In this document: piece after piece, positions 44,908-53,399 of the stretch
Position numbering within the stretch: the stretch's first letter is position 1
How the letters are laid out: every line of letters starts with the position of its first letter
Assembly: GCA_000961595.1 (NCBI GenBank)
Contig: LADO01000055.1
Coordinates: 62,001 to 126,000, forward strand
Reading direction: 5' to 3'
Length of the DNA stretch: 64,000 nucleotides
Source of the DNA: Peptococcaceae bacterium BRH_c4b
Lineage (GTDB): Bacteria; Bacillota; Desulfotomaculia; Desulfotomaculales; Desulfocucumaceae
The notes under the pieces: generated by a model
The model's input: the letters and a program-made list of their open reading frames with translations, nothing else
Told to the model about the DNA's origin: nothing
The model's database searches: none
Made by a program: the position numbers and the translations under genes

Positions 44908-46074
44908 CTATTTTTTTAATACCGGTTTAATCCTTGCGTTTTCCTTAAAGGCAATACTGCCGTCAGCAATTATCTGCTCTCCCGTCCTGAGTCCCGCAAC
45001 AATTTCAATGTATTCACTATCGCCGAGACCGGTCTTAACAGAGCGGTGCCGTACCCTGCCTTGATTCACTACCAGAACTTCTTTCCTTCCGTCATCCATT
45101 GATCTTACCGCTTCCCTGGGCACCACCGGTACGTTCCGGCGGACGGCGGTTTCAATGGCCACCTTCACCTCATAACCTGGCTTCAGGTTGGCCGGGTCCT
45201 GAAGGGAGATAATCACCGGTACCCTGCGCTGTATTACACCCAGGACGGACTGCTTTTCCTCGGCTCTGGGGTATATTTTGCCAAGTTTACCTTCCAGCAC
45301 CTTTTGACCCAGCACCGGCGCAGTTATCTCTACTCTTTGTCCCAACCGGATTTCCGCCAGGTCATCGCTTAATATGTCTGCTTTTATTTCAAGCTGGCCC
45401 TTTTGCTCAACCGTTACCAGTAAGGTGCCCGGATTAGCGTACTGTTCTTCCCTGGCCGGCAGGTCCAGTACAGTACCGTCCGCCGGGCTGGTGATAACTA
45501 ACTGCGCCTTTTTTTCGCTTAGCTCCAATAATGATTTTTCAATGCCCGCCTCCCGGGAAAGTGCGCCGGCCAGTTGTGATTTTTGCTCCTCAAGGGTTTT
45601 TTTGTATGATTCCACCTGCAGCCTGGCTTTATTGTATTCAATCCGGCTCACGGCGCCGGTCTGGTATAATTCCTCTATCCTGGATAGGTTATCCACGGCG
45701 TCATTTAGCTCCAGTTCCGTACGTGCCATGGCGGCCCGGGAGCCTGCAGAAGCGGCTGCTGCCTGGGAAAGCTGGGACCGCAAATCACTGATCTGCACAT
45801 TGAGGTCCGTGTTTTCCAGTATAACCAGGTGCTGTCCCTCTTTCACCAATTCCCCGGCCTGTACCGGCACTTTTACCACCCTGGCGCTCTGGGTGGCGTA
45901 CAAATCGTAATAACCCGAGGGCTGAACATAGCCGGTGTCGATTACCTGACAGGCTATGTCGCCTGTCTTAACCTCCACGATATCAGTTACTGTCCCGCTA
46001 CCCCTAATCATTAGAGCTACTACGACCAGGACAGCCACCGCCGCACCCAGATAATAAAATGTTTTACGCTTCAT
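44908..46074 (-). CDS. MacA-like efflux adaptor (RND/MFP family)
   Basis: A 388-aa membrane-fusion protein. N-terminal anchor LGAAVAVLVVVALMIRG, lipoyl-like half-motifs ATQSARVVKVPVQAGELVKE and ITSPADGTVLDLPA flanking a long coiled-coil hairpin (about residues 85-205), then beta-barrel and membrane-proximal domains. It is third in the operon after the ATPase and FtsX-type permease, fitting a MacAB-like export or cell-envelope system. AACGGGAGGT precedes the ATG. Confidence 0.9.
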   Translation of the reverse strand: MKRKTFYYLGAAVAVLVVVALMIRGSGTVTDIVEVKTGDIACQVIDTGYVQPSGYYDLYATQSARVVKVPVQAGELVKEGQHLVILENTDLNVQISDLRSQLSQAAAASAGSRAAMARTELELNDAVDNLSRIEELYQTGAVSRIEYNKARLQVESYKKTLEEQKSQLAGALSREAGIEKSLLELSEKKAQLVITSPADGTVLDLPAREEQYANPGTLLVTVEQKGQLEIKADILSDDLAEIRLGQRVEITAPVLGQKVLEGKLGKIYPRAEEKQSVLGVIQRRVPVIISLQDPANLKPGYEVKVAIETAVRRNVPVVPREAVRSMDDGRKEVLVVNQGRVRHRSVKTGLGDSEYIEIVAGLRTGEQIIADGSIAFKENARIKPVLKK

Positions 46075-46090
46075 GATGACTTACCTCCCG

Positions 46091-48475
46091 TTAATCCCGG
46101 TTCTTTAACACATCCACCAGATCCAGTTTTCCGACTCCCCTGGCTGCCAGCAAATGGGCCAGCATAATGAAGAATACTCCTCCCAGTGCCGAGAAGAAAT
46201 AGGTCAGGGGATAGATAACCACCTGCATGGTAAACAGGTCCGTGCTCACCGCCTGCATGTAGCCCTGGGCCATAAAAAGACCCAGAGGCAGGCCCAGGGC
46301 CACACCCAGCAGAGATTGAAGCAGTGTTTCCTTTAGCAGCAGGCCGGAGACCTCCTGTGAGGTAAATCCTACCACCCGCAGCGAGGCCAGTTCTCTTTTT
46401 CTCTCAGTAAAACTCATCACCGAGGCATTGTATACGATGGCAAAGCCCAGCATAACAGCAAAGACAATCATGACGGATATGGAGTAAACCATACTCTCCA
46501 GATTTTTATTGAAATTGTCAAGTTCTTTCCGGCGGCTGGTGATTGAAGATATACCCGTCATTTCGCCAAGTTTTTCCTCAATATGTTTTTCCGTGCCCGG
46601 CTGTATTTTCAGCATCGCTCCGGATACAAGGCCGCTCTCCCGCATAATGCGGTTGGCCAGTTCCAGGGACAAGTAGGAGCCTGACCCGATTAATTGCGTG
46701 CTGATACCGGCTATATTAATTTCTGCATGACGGGCCGGGCCCAGTTTTAGCAGGGTTTCCAGCCTTACCCTGTCTCCGGTTCGCACTCCCAGTTTAGCAG
46801 CCGTTTTTTTGTTAATAAGTATGCCTTCCGGGGGTAGTTTAAGGGGTGTTCCAAGGTCCCCGCTAATTTCCTTTAAAGTCAGGTTTTCCGGGAGACCCTG
46901 TAAAATATCTTCTTCGGTGCGCCCGTTATACTCAAGTCTGACCGGTATTTCGAAAAAAGGTTCCGTTTTCAGTACCCCGTCAAGACGGGAAATATTGAGA
47001 AGTTCTTTTTCTTTAACCGGTCCGGTAAAGCGCAGCAGCAGGTCATAATGTTGCTCCCCATAATAATGGCGGTTAATCATATAATCAATGGAATCGTTGG
47101 CGAAAAGGGATACCACCAGCATTCCCACGGCGAACGCTACACCCAGCAGGCTGACACCGAACCGTATTTTGTTGCGCCCGGCGCTGCGAAAGCCCATTTT
47201 CCAGGCGGGTCCCAGTCTGTGCCACAGGCCCGGCCAGTATTCCAGAAATATTTTGCCTGCTCCTTTAGGTGCTTCCGGCCTCATGGACTCGGCCGGGCTG
47301 ATGGCCGTGACTGACCGGGATGCGGTCAGGCCGGCCAGGGTGCTAACCGCCAGGCTCAGAAGAAAGCCATACAATATGGCCCTGCCGTTCACGCCGCCGA
47401 TGGCCTCCGGCAGGTTGAAAAATTGGGCGTAGGCCCGGGAAATTACCGATGCCAGGGAAAGACCCAGCAGCGAACCCAGGATTGCACCGGCAAGGGCAAC
47501 AACCTGGGCATAGCCGGTATAGTGCAGTATTATGGCCCGGTTGCCGTAACCAAGTGCTTTCATCACGCCTATTTGCATGCGCTGGGCTTTAACCATCCGC
47601 CCCAACATTACGAACTGGACGGCTGCGGCAATAGCCAGGAAAATAACAGGCAGAAAAAGGGCGCTGGCTTTCAGGCTGTCCAGTTCGCCCTGCAAAACCG
47701 CATGGCTGAGCTGGTTTTTGCGTGGGTAACTAGCGAGGTTGCCGTAAGGCTCCAGAATATTTTCAATTTGTTTGGCTATTTTCTGCTCGTCCGACCCAGG
47801 GGCCAGCTTTATTACCACCTGGTTGATCTGTCCGGTATAATCCAGTATCTGCTGCGCCTGGCTGTGGGGCATCATGATCATACCGAATGTTTTCGGTTCC
47901 GGTAAAAAACTGGAGGCGTCTTTCATGGGATATATAAATTCAGGGCTGGTGGCGGTTCCCGTGACGGTGAGGGGAACCCTCCTGCCCCCGGCCACGATGG
48001 TTATCTTATCATTAAAGGACAATGCATTGCCTGCGAAATACTGCGGCTCAAGCAGCACCTCCACACCCCCGCCTTGGGGATGTTCTTCAAATAATCTACC
48101 TTCCAGCAGTTTTACGCGGTTTATTCCGTTTTCAACTGGGGAGGGGTAGCTTATTAACCTTGCCGTAGCCCTTTGATTGTCTTCTTTAATTAATGGCACA
48201 TCTTCCTGTATTCTGCCGGCGGCGCTGATCACACCCGGCACAGCTTCAATTTGCCTGGTGATTTGCTGGGGCGCCCGGATTACCTGGAAATAATAATCGG
48301 CAAAGTTGCTTTCCCTGTAAAACAGTTCCCTGGAGCGCTCAAGGTTGTAATAAGCCGTGGTCATGGCGATGTAAACAGTTATACCCAGGGCTACCACCGC
48401 TGCCACCGCCAGGAATTGGCCCATGGTAGCCCGGATGTTGCGACGGAGTTTTTTGTTTAGGGCTCCCATTACCAC
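46091..48475 (-). CDS. FtsX/MacB-type ABC permease
   Basis: A 794-aa membrane protein with two FtsX-like domains and two large extracytoplasmic regions. Helices are seen near residues 18-40, 270-400, 440-465 and 680-790; LRNIRATMGQFLAVAAVVAL-like N-terminus and terminal RGVGKLDLVDVLKNRD are typical of duplicated FtsX permeases. GTG start overlapping the ATPase stop by seven bases, AAAGG upstream. It should couple ATP hydrolysis to extrusion of an unknown substrate or lipoprotein. Confidence 0.9.
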   Translation of the reverse strand: MVMGALNKKLRRNIRATMGQFLAVAAVVALGITVYIAMTTAYYNLERSRELFYRESNFADYYFQVIRAPQQITRQIEAVPGVISAAGRIQEDVPLIKEDNQRATARLISYPSPVENGINRVKLLEGRLFEEHPQGGGVEVLLEPQYFAGNALSFNDKITIVAGGRRVPLTVTGTATSPEFIYPMKDASSFLPEPKTFGMIMMPHSQAQQILDYTGQINQVVIKLAPGSDEQKIAKQIENILEPYGNLASYPRKNQLSHAVLQGELDSLKASALFLPVIFLAIAAAVQFVMLGRMVKAQRMQIGVMKALGYGNRAIILHYTGYAQVVALAGAILGSLLGLSLASVISRAYAQFFNLPEAIGGVNGRAILYGFLLSLAVSTLAGLTASRSVTAISPAESMRPEAPKGAGKIFLEYWPGLWHRLGPAWKMGFRSAGRNKIRFGVSLLGVAFAVGMLVVSLFANDSIDYMINRHYYGEQHYDLLLRFTGPVKEKELLNISRLDGVLKTEPFFEIPVRLEYNGRTEEDILQGLPENLTLKEISGDLGTPLKLPPEGILINKKTAAKLGVRTGDRVRLETLLKLGPARHAEINIAGISTQLIGSGSYLSLELANRIMRESGLVSGAMLKIQPGTEKHIEEKLGEMTGISSITSRRKELDNFNKNLESMVYSISVMIVFAVMLGFAIVYNASVMSFTERKRELASLRVVGFTSQEVSGLLLKETLLQSLLGVALGLPLGLFMAQGYMQAVSTDLFTMQVVIYPLTYFFSALGGVFFIMLAHLLAARGVGKLDLVDVLKNRD

Positions 48476-49179
48476 TCAATCCTTTCAGGTGATACAGTGG
48501 TACTGTTTGTTTCTATTGCTGCTATTTCACCGCTGCGCATGCGTACAACCCGGTTGGCCATGGCGCCTATGGAGGCATTGTGGGTTACGATAACCACTGT
48601 GCTGCCTTGCTCCTGGTTTATTTTGGCCAGCAGTTCCAGTATCAGTTTGCCTGTTTGATAATCCAGCGCGCCGGTGGGCTCATCGCATAGCAGCAGGCCG
48701 GGGTTTTTAACCGCCGCCCGGGCGATGGAAACCCGCTGCTGCTCTCCGCCGCTCAATTGGGAGGGGAAATGATTCATTCTGGACTCCAGTCCCACTTCCT
48801 TTAATACTTCCCCGGTTGGCAGAGGATTTTCTACCAGATTGGCGGCCAGCTCCACATTCTCTGTGGCCGTGAGATCGGGAATAAGGTTGTAAAACTGAAA
48901 AACAAAACCAACATCGTTACGGCGGTAGCGGGTGAGCCGGGCATCGCCGGCCCTGCTCAGATCCTCACCGGCGAAAAGCACCTGCCCTGTGGACGGTGTA
49001 TCAATCCCACCCATGATGTTCAGCAGGGTACTCTTGCCGGAGCCGCTGGGACCCAGTATTACCAGCAACTCTCCCTGGTAAATATCCAGGGAGGTTTCCT
49101 TCAGGGCTTCCACGGTGACTTCGCCCATGATATAGGTCTTGGTTGCTTTGTTAATTTTCATCAAAATGTTTTTGGCCAT
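48469..49179 (-). CDS. MacB/LolD-type ABC ATPase
   Basis: A 236-aa ATPase with Walker [20 protein letters not shown], signature [16 protein letters not shown] and Walker [16 protein letters not shown], the pattern of MacB/LolD-type ATPases. The ATG at 49179 follows GGGGGC with nine bases of spacing; the frame is open to 49224. It overlaps the upstream regulator gene by 29 bases, implying coupled expression and regulation by that protein. Confidence 0.92.
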   Translation of the reverse strand: MAKNILMKINKATKTYIMGEVTVEALKETSLDIYQGELLVILGPSGSGKSTLLNIMGGIDTPSTGQVLFAGEDLSRAGDARLTRYRRNDVGFVFQFYNLIPDLTATENVELAANLVENPLPTGEVLKEVGLESRMNHFPSQLSGGEQQRVSIARAAVKNPGLLLCDEPTGALDYQTGKLILELLAKINQEQGSTVVIVTHNASIGAMANRVVRMRSGEIAAIETNSTTVSPERIEW

Positions 49180-49681
49180 AACTGTTTGCCCCCGGCTTAT
49201 TAATGTTTTTATTAATAGTGCCATTTTTCCATTTTATGTACATTTGGGGGAAATCGGATAAGTACCAGTTTATGAAGTCAAAGTAGTCTTTCATTCCATT
49301 AAGGTTTTCAACTGCTGCCGTGTTGTGGGGGCTTACAGCCGCAAGACCCTGCCTGATAAGTTTTTCCCAGGCGTCAAGGGTTCTTATTTTTTTTGCCTGG
49401 GCGTCTGTCCAGGCAATGGTGCTGACACGGTAAAAATCCTTCCTGTCGCCTGAAACACTTACCTTTTCGAAAAAGTGAATAAGCAATCCCTGGCGCATGG
49501 TGAGTGATGCGGTAGCCTTACTGAAAAGCAGGTCCCGGGCTATTTCATCCAGTGTCTTTGGTTTTTCCGAAATCAGCAGGTAGCCGAAAACCCTGCCCAG
49601 CGTCCTGCTGGCTCCCGAGGTCTCAAACAGCAGCCCCATTTCCTCTATATAATCTATTTCCTGCGGGTTTATGTAAATCAC
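49151..49681 (-). CDS. GbsR/MarR-type transcriptional regulator
   Basis: A 176-aa winged-helix regulator of the GbsR/MarR kind: GLLFETSGASRTLGRVFGYL, LISEKPKTLDEIARDLLFSK and ATASLTMRQGLLIHFFEKVS cover the DNA-binding domain. First gene of the efflux operon, so probably an autoregulator and local repressor. GTG start at 49681 has AAGGGGG immediately adjacent, closer than usual, so the start is uncertain. Overlapping palindromes at 49705-49729 are likely binding sites. Confidence 0.82.
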   Translation of the reverse strand: MIYINPQEIDYIEEMGLLFETSGASRTLGRVFGYLLISEKPKTLDEIARDLLFSKATASLTMRQGLLIHFFEKVSVSGDRKDFYRVSTIAWTDAQAKKIRTLDAWEKLIRQGLAAVSPHNTAAVENLNGMKDYFDFINWYLSDFPQMYIKWKNGTINKNINKPGANSYGQKHFDEN

Positions 49682-49704
49682 CCCCCTTGTTTTAATTGTA
49701 ATGT

Positions 49705-49729
49705 ATTAAACGTTTAATATCAATTAAAC
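49705..49729 (-). promoter_or_regulatory. Overlapping palindromes, candidate GbsR/MarR operator
   Basis: ATTAAACGTTTAAT (49705-49718, perfect) overlaps GTTTAAT-ATCA-ATTAAAC (49712-49729, perfect), giving three alternating half-sites about 25-50 bases before the regulator gene. Confidence 0.6.
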
Positions 49730-49799
49730 ATTCGAGGCAAAAGGACAAAACAAAAGCCGGTTAATGCGCATTTCCATAGGGACATTTTATGAACCGTCG

Positions 49800-49840
49800 A
49801 TACTAATGATAAAATTATAGTATAATTTTATCATTAGTAT
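49800..49840 (+). promoter_or_regulatory. 41-bp perfect palindrome over the xre promoter
   Basis: Arms of 20 bases (49800-49819 and 49821-49840) match perfectly around a single G. TATAAT at 49821-49826 lies inside, 42 bases before the xre start codon. Probably the operator for the Xre repressor. Confidence 0.7.
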
Positions 49841-49867
49841 TCCATCAATGCTGATGAGGTGAAAAAC

Positions 49868-50098
49868 ATGGCTGTTAGCTACAAAAAGCTATGGAAATTA
49901 TTAATTGACAAAGATATGAAAAAGAAAGATTTCCAAGTTGCAGCAGATATAAGCTCCGGCGCTATTTCCAAGCTTGGCCGAAATGAAAATGTAACTACTG
50001 CAGTGCTGATGAAAATATGTAATGCGTTGAAGTGCGATATCGGCGATATCATGGAAATAATTCCAGACGAACCGAAAGGCGGTGATGGTGATGAGTAA
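49868..50098 (+). CDS. Xre-family (Cro/C1-type) small repressor
   Basis: A 76-aa helix-turn-helix protein: KLWKLLIDKDMKKKDFQVAADISSG is typical of the HTH_26 group (YozG-like), with ISSGAISKLGRNENVTTAVL as recognition part and CNALKCDIGDIMEIIP at the end. GATGAGGTG precedes the ATG at 49868. It overlaps the rhuM gene by eight bases, and a 41-bp palindrome covers its promoter, suggesting autorepression. Confidence 0.88.
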   Translation: MAVSYKKLWKLLIDKDMKKKDFQVAADISSGAISKLGRNENVTTAVLMKICNALKCDIGDIMEIIPDEPKGGDGDE

Positions 50099-50774
50099 AA
50101 AGAAACCGCCCGAGGAGAAAAACATACGCTCCTCCGCCGCCGAATACCTGACATACATCGCCGCGACAGGCGACAATCCGCAAAGCATCGAAATGCGCTA
50201 CGAAGACGAGAACATCTGGCTCACGCAGAAGATGCTCGCGGTGTTTTATGACGTGGAGATACCCACAATCAACGAGCATATTGCAAAAATATTCTCCGAC
50301 CATGAACTCGAGCCGGAAGCAACTATTAGGAATTTCCGAATAGTTCAAACTGAAGGCTCACGCCAGGTCAGCCGTGAAGTTAAGCACTACAACCTGCAAA
50401 TGATTATTGCGGTCGGATTCAAAATCAATTCCGACCGCGCTGTGCAGTTCCGCAAATGGGTCAATAAAATTGCGAAAGACTACACGATTCAGGGTTGGGT
50501 TATGGACGACGAACGACTGAAAAACGGTGGTTCGGTACTGACCGAAAAGTATTACGAGAAACTGCTTGAGAAAATCCGCGAGATACGTCTTTCTGAGCGC
50601 AGGTTTTATCAAAAAGTCACGGATATTTACGCAAGCAAGTTCAATTATAAATGCCATCAAAGGAAAGTAAATATTTTATACACGAGGCTATGTCGACTGA
50701 CAAAAAGAGGCACTATCGTTGAGATAGTACCTCTTTTTCGCTTTTCCGTATCGGTTTGGGGTATGGTTCAGTAA
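50091..50774 (+). pseudogene. RhuM-family protein, C-terminally truncated
   Basis: The first 185 residues match RhuM (virulence protein) family: NIWLTQKMLAVFYDVEIPTI, EGSRQVSREVKHYNLQMIIA, AVQFRKWVNKIAKDYTIQGW, and RFYQKVTDIYASKFNYK. Full proteins run past 300 aa with a Fic/DOC-like C-terminal part; here the sequence changes abruptly at about residue 188 to unrelated residues and stops after a hairpin. It is probably a truncated accessory or defence-island remnant, paired with xre. Confidence 0.72.
50702..50738. terminator. Hairpin inside the truncated rhuM tail
   Basis: AAAAAGAGG-C-ACTATC, loop GTTGA, GATAGT-A-CCTCTTTTT. Works as a terminator on either strand, and may mark the end of an inserted or deleted segment. 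Confidence 0.65.
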
Positions 50775-50824
50775 GTTTCCCTATTGAACCGTACCTTTTC
50801 CTGCCGGTTTTTGTTTTACAAACC

Positions 50825-51667
50825 TTAGTCCCCTTTTTTCTCCCTTTGATAGGGCAGGGGAATATAATTTACGGTGGGCTGCCGTCGAACGGGCTGGTCG
50901 AAATAATCCATCAGTTCATATATTTCAGGCGGCATGACCCCGCATACCGGGAACCCCAGTGCCGTGAGTTCCTCACAACTTATGGAATGGTCGTGGGTCC
51001 AGCGGCCTTCGGTGAAAATATCCGCTATTTCCCCGGCCTTCTCCTCCCCCAGGCGGTCTTTCAATATTTGATAAACCTTTGCCCTCACCTGGGTCAGGGC
51101 TTTTTGGGCGACGTCTGCCAAAATGAGGGTCTGATCATCAATGTCATTAATATTTTTATCCTTTGTAACTTTTATCAGCGATGCCGCCGGATATTGGCCG
51201 ATTTGTGGGTCTACCGGCCCCAGCACGGCATTGGGGTCCATGACTATCTCGTTCGCCGCCAGGGCGATCAATGTTCCGCCGGACATAGCGTAGTGGGGTA
51301 CGAAAACAGTTACTTTGGCGGGGTGCATGCGTATGGCGTGGGCAATCTGCTCGGAAGCCAGCACCAGCCCGCCGGGGGTGTGCAAAATGAGGTCTATGGG
51401 CATATCATTGGGCGTAAGTCTTATAGCCCTCAATATCTGTTCCGAGTCATCAATGGATATATACTTGGTCAGGGGGAAGCCAAAAAAGGAAAACATCTCC
51501 TGGCGGTGAATCAGGGCTATAACCCGGCTCCCCCTCTTTTTCTCCAGCATACGCAGGGTGTTGAAGCGCTGGTTTTGTAACCTGAACTGTTTGATCATGG
51601 GTACAAACGCCATTAATATAAATACAATCCATATAATACTGGAAAAATTAAAGCTGGTATTGTTCAT
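50825..51667 (-). CDS. Membrane-anchored ClpP-fold serine protease (SDH family)
   Basis: A 280-aa protein of the serine dehydrogenase proteinase family (PF01972). One N-terminal transmembrane helix (IIWIVFILMAFVPMI), then a ClpP/crotonase fold with ILHTPGGLVLASEQIA, the nucleophile region HYAMSGGTLIALAANEIVMD, and PNAVLGPVDPQIGQYP. It is expected on the inner face of the membrane, cleaving small or membrane proteins. GGGGGGGG precedes the ATG. It stands alone. Confidence 0.9.
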   Translation of the reverse strand: MNNTSFNFSSIIWIVFILMAFVPMIKQFRLQNQRFNTLRMLEKKRGSRVIALIHRQEMFSFFGFPLTKYISIDDSEQILRAIRLTPNDMPIDLILHTPGGLVLASEQIAHAIRMHPAKVTVFVPHYAMSGGTLIALAANEIVMDPNAVLGPVDPQIGQYPAASLIKVTKDKNINDIDDQTLILADVAQKALTQVRAKVYQILKDRLGEEKAGEIADIFTEGRWTHDHSISCEELTALGFPVCGVMPPEIYELMDYFDQPVRRQPTVNYIPLPYQREKKGD

Positions 51668-51902
51668 AAAACCCCCCCCTTATTCACTTTGTATTTGTTT
51701 TCAACATCTCTTCAATGAATCCTTTAGTCTTTGCTGGATTTCCCGGGTTGGGACGGTATGTCACAGAAGGGTTAAATGTTTACCGGGGCGAAGCATTATA
51801 TGGGTTTGATTTATTAAAAAATGTTTACTGAAATTAACCCTGTTATACAGATATGAAATGAACTTATATATTGCCAATATTATTACCGAAGGGGGTATTG
51901 CT

Positions 51903-52283
51903 TTGAACAGGTTAAAAGTGTTGTTTCACGTGAACGAAGCAGGCAGGTGGCCCAGGGTTTTGTTGAATGCAAAAAATTTTATCAACGATGTGGGCCGGGG
52001 ACAGGCGAATATTGAAATTTTGGCCAATGGTGCGGGAGTGGCCGGTTATGCCCCCGCTGCCGGGACGTGCGGAGCGTCAGCAGAAGGGAACGACGACGGT
52101 AAGATATTAGCGGAAATGAAAAATTTATCGGACCAAGGGGTGGTCTTTGCCGCCTGCCGCAACGCCCTGGGCATGCATGCCATTGCTGAAAACTCTCTGC
52201 CCGTCTTTGTAATGGTGGTTCCTGCTGGTATAACAGAGTTAGCCAAAAAACAGGCGGAAGGTTTCGCCTATATCAAGCAATAA
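51903..52283 (+). CDS. DsrE-family protein
   Basis: A 126-aa protein of the DsrE/DsrF-like family, small cytoplasmic alpha/beta proteins linked to sulfur-relay or redox chemistry. Seen: LKVLFHVNEAGRWPRVLLNA, IEILANGAGVAGYAPAAG, and VFAACRNALGMHAIAE with a conserved-type cysteine. The TTG at 51903 follows GAAGGGGG; the upstream extension to 51858 lacks a site. Role here unknown. Confidence 0.82.
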   Translation: MNRLKVLFHVNEAGRWPRVLLNAKNFINDVGRGQANIEILANGAGVAGYAPAAGTCGASAEGNDDGKILAEMKNLSDQGVVFAACRNALGMHAIAENSLPVFVMVVPAGITELAKKQAEGFAYIKQ

Positions 52284-52625
52284 TAGTGTGAACAACATTC
52301 TAAACCCATGCCCCTACGGAGCACAATCTATAATGAAAATCTATTTTCCCAATCAAAAGAAAAAATACATATTATCGACAGGCTGAATAGAGCCTGTTAT
52401 TTTTTTGCCATAATATACCACCATGATTTCCCATATTTTACGTTCCCTGGGCAGGAAAAAGCTATACTCCTACAAAAGTATACCTGAAACGAATTTTTAG
52501 TGAGATACCCCTGATTACTTTAAAGCACTTGCGTAATAACATTTCAGAAGCATTAATTCGGCAGCCGTAGAATGCCGGTCAGTTGACCGGCCGGCTGGTT
52601 TTTAACCGGAGCAGGTGGGAGAGAG
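52284..52625. other. Intergenic region before sigI
   Basis: Contains a terminator hairpin at 52379-52405 (ACAGGCT ... AGCCTGT, then a seven-T run) and AT-rich sequence expected to hold the sigI promoter; no promoter could be assigned with confidence. Confidence 0.5.
52379..52405 (+). terminator. Terminator after the DsrE gene
   Basis: ACAGGCT, GAATAG-type loop, AGCCTGT, then TTATTTTTTT. Confidence 0.75.
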
Positions 52626-53399
52626 GTGATGCAGGGGGGAGCGAGGGGATGTGTAGCTTTGCTGGGACTGCGGGAACTGGAGACAAATCTGGCGCTTGCC
52701 CGCTCCGGGGACAGGGAAGCCCGGGAAGATCTGATTAGGGAATGCCAGCCCTTCGTTTTAAAAACTACCGAAAGCTTCTGCGGCAAGGGTCTTCAGTGGG
52801 GCAGGGACGACGAGTTAAGCGTTAGCCTGATTGCTTTGAACGAGGCGGTGGACCGCTTTGACCTGGAACGCAGTGATTCATTTCTGGCCTTTGCGGGAAT
52901 GGTGATCAAAAGCAGGCTCAAGGATTATTATCGCCGGGAAAAAAGACAGCTAACCGCTGAACTCAGCCTGCAGGACGATGAAAACGGCTTGCAGCCTGCC
53001 GAACTCAGCCGGGCCTGGGAGGTTTACCGGTTGGAAAGGGCGGCCAGGGAACGCGGCGAGGAAATTGCCGAATACCGGAAGCTGCTTGCCGACTATGACG
53101 TCAGTTTTGATGAATTGGTAAAAATAGCGCCCAAGAAAAGTACTAACCGGCGTCAGTTGATTGCCGCAGCCCATGAATTGATCCGGCAGCCCGGACTGGT
53201 CGCCTATTTAATTCGCAATAAACGCCTGCCGCTGAACGAATTATCCGAAGCCAGCGGCATAGGGCGCAAAACCCTGGAGAGGGGTAGAAAATATATTATC
53301 GCGGTGGCTTTGATATTAAATCATAGGGAGAGGTTTTTATACCTCGGTTCCTATCTTAAACTGGACCTTACCGGGCCGGAGGGGGTGGGGCGGCAATGA
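52626..53399 (+). CDS. sigI: RNA polymerase sigma factor SigI
   Basis: Alternative sigma factor of the SigI type (257 aa). The N-terminal region ALARSGDREAREDLIRECQP and FVLKTTESFCGK, then WGRDDELSVSLIALNEAVDR and SFLAFAGMVIKSRLKDYYRRE form the sigma2-like core-binding part; the C-terminal part (NELSEASGIGRKTLERGRKY) is the DNA-binding helix-turn-helix. In relatives SigI is held by the membrane anti-sigma RsgI and controls envelope or polysaccharide genes. The start is uncertain (GTG 52626 or ATG 52629). It overlaps rsgI by four bases. Confidence 0.92.
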   Translation: MMQGGARGCVALLGLRELETNLALARSGDREAREDLIRECQPFVLKTTESFCGKGLQWGRDDELSVSLIALNEAVDRFDLERSDSFLAFAGMVIKSRLKDYYRREKRQLTAELSLQDDENGLQPAELSRAWEVYRLERAARERGEEIAEYRKLLADYDVSFDELVKIAPKKSTNRRQLIAAAHELIRQPGLVAYLIRNKRLPLNELSEASGIGRKTLERGRKYIIAVALILNHRERFLYLGSYLKLDLTGPEGVGRQ

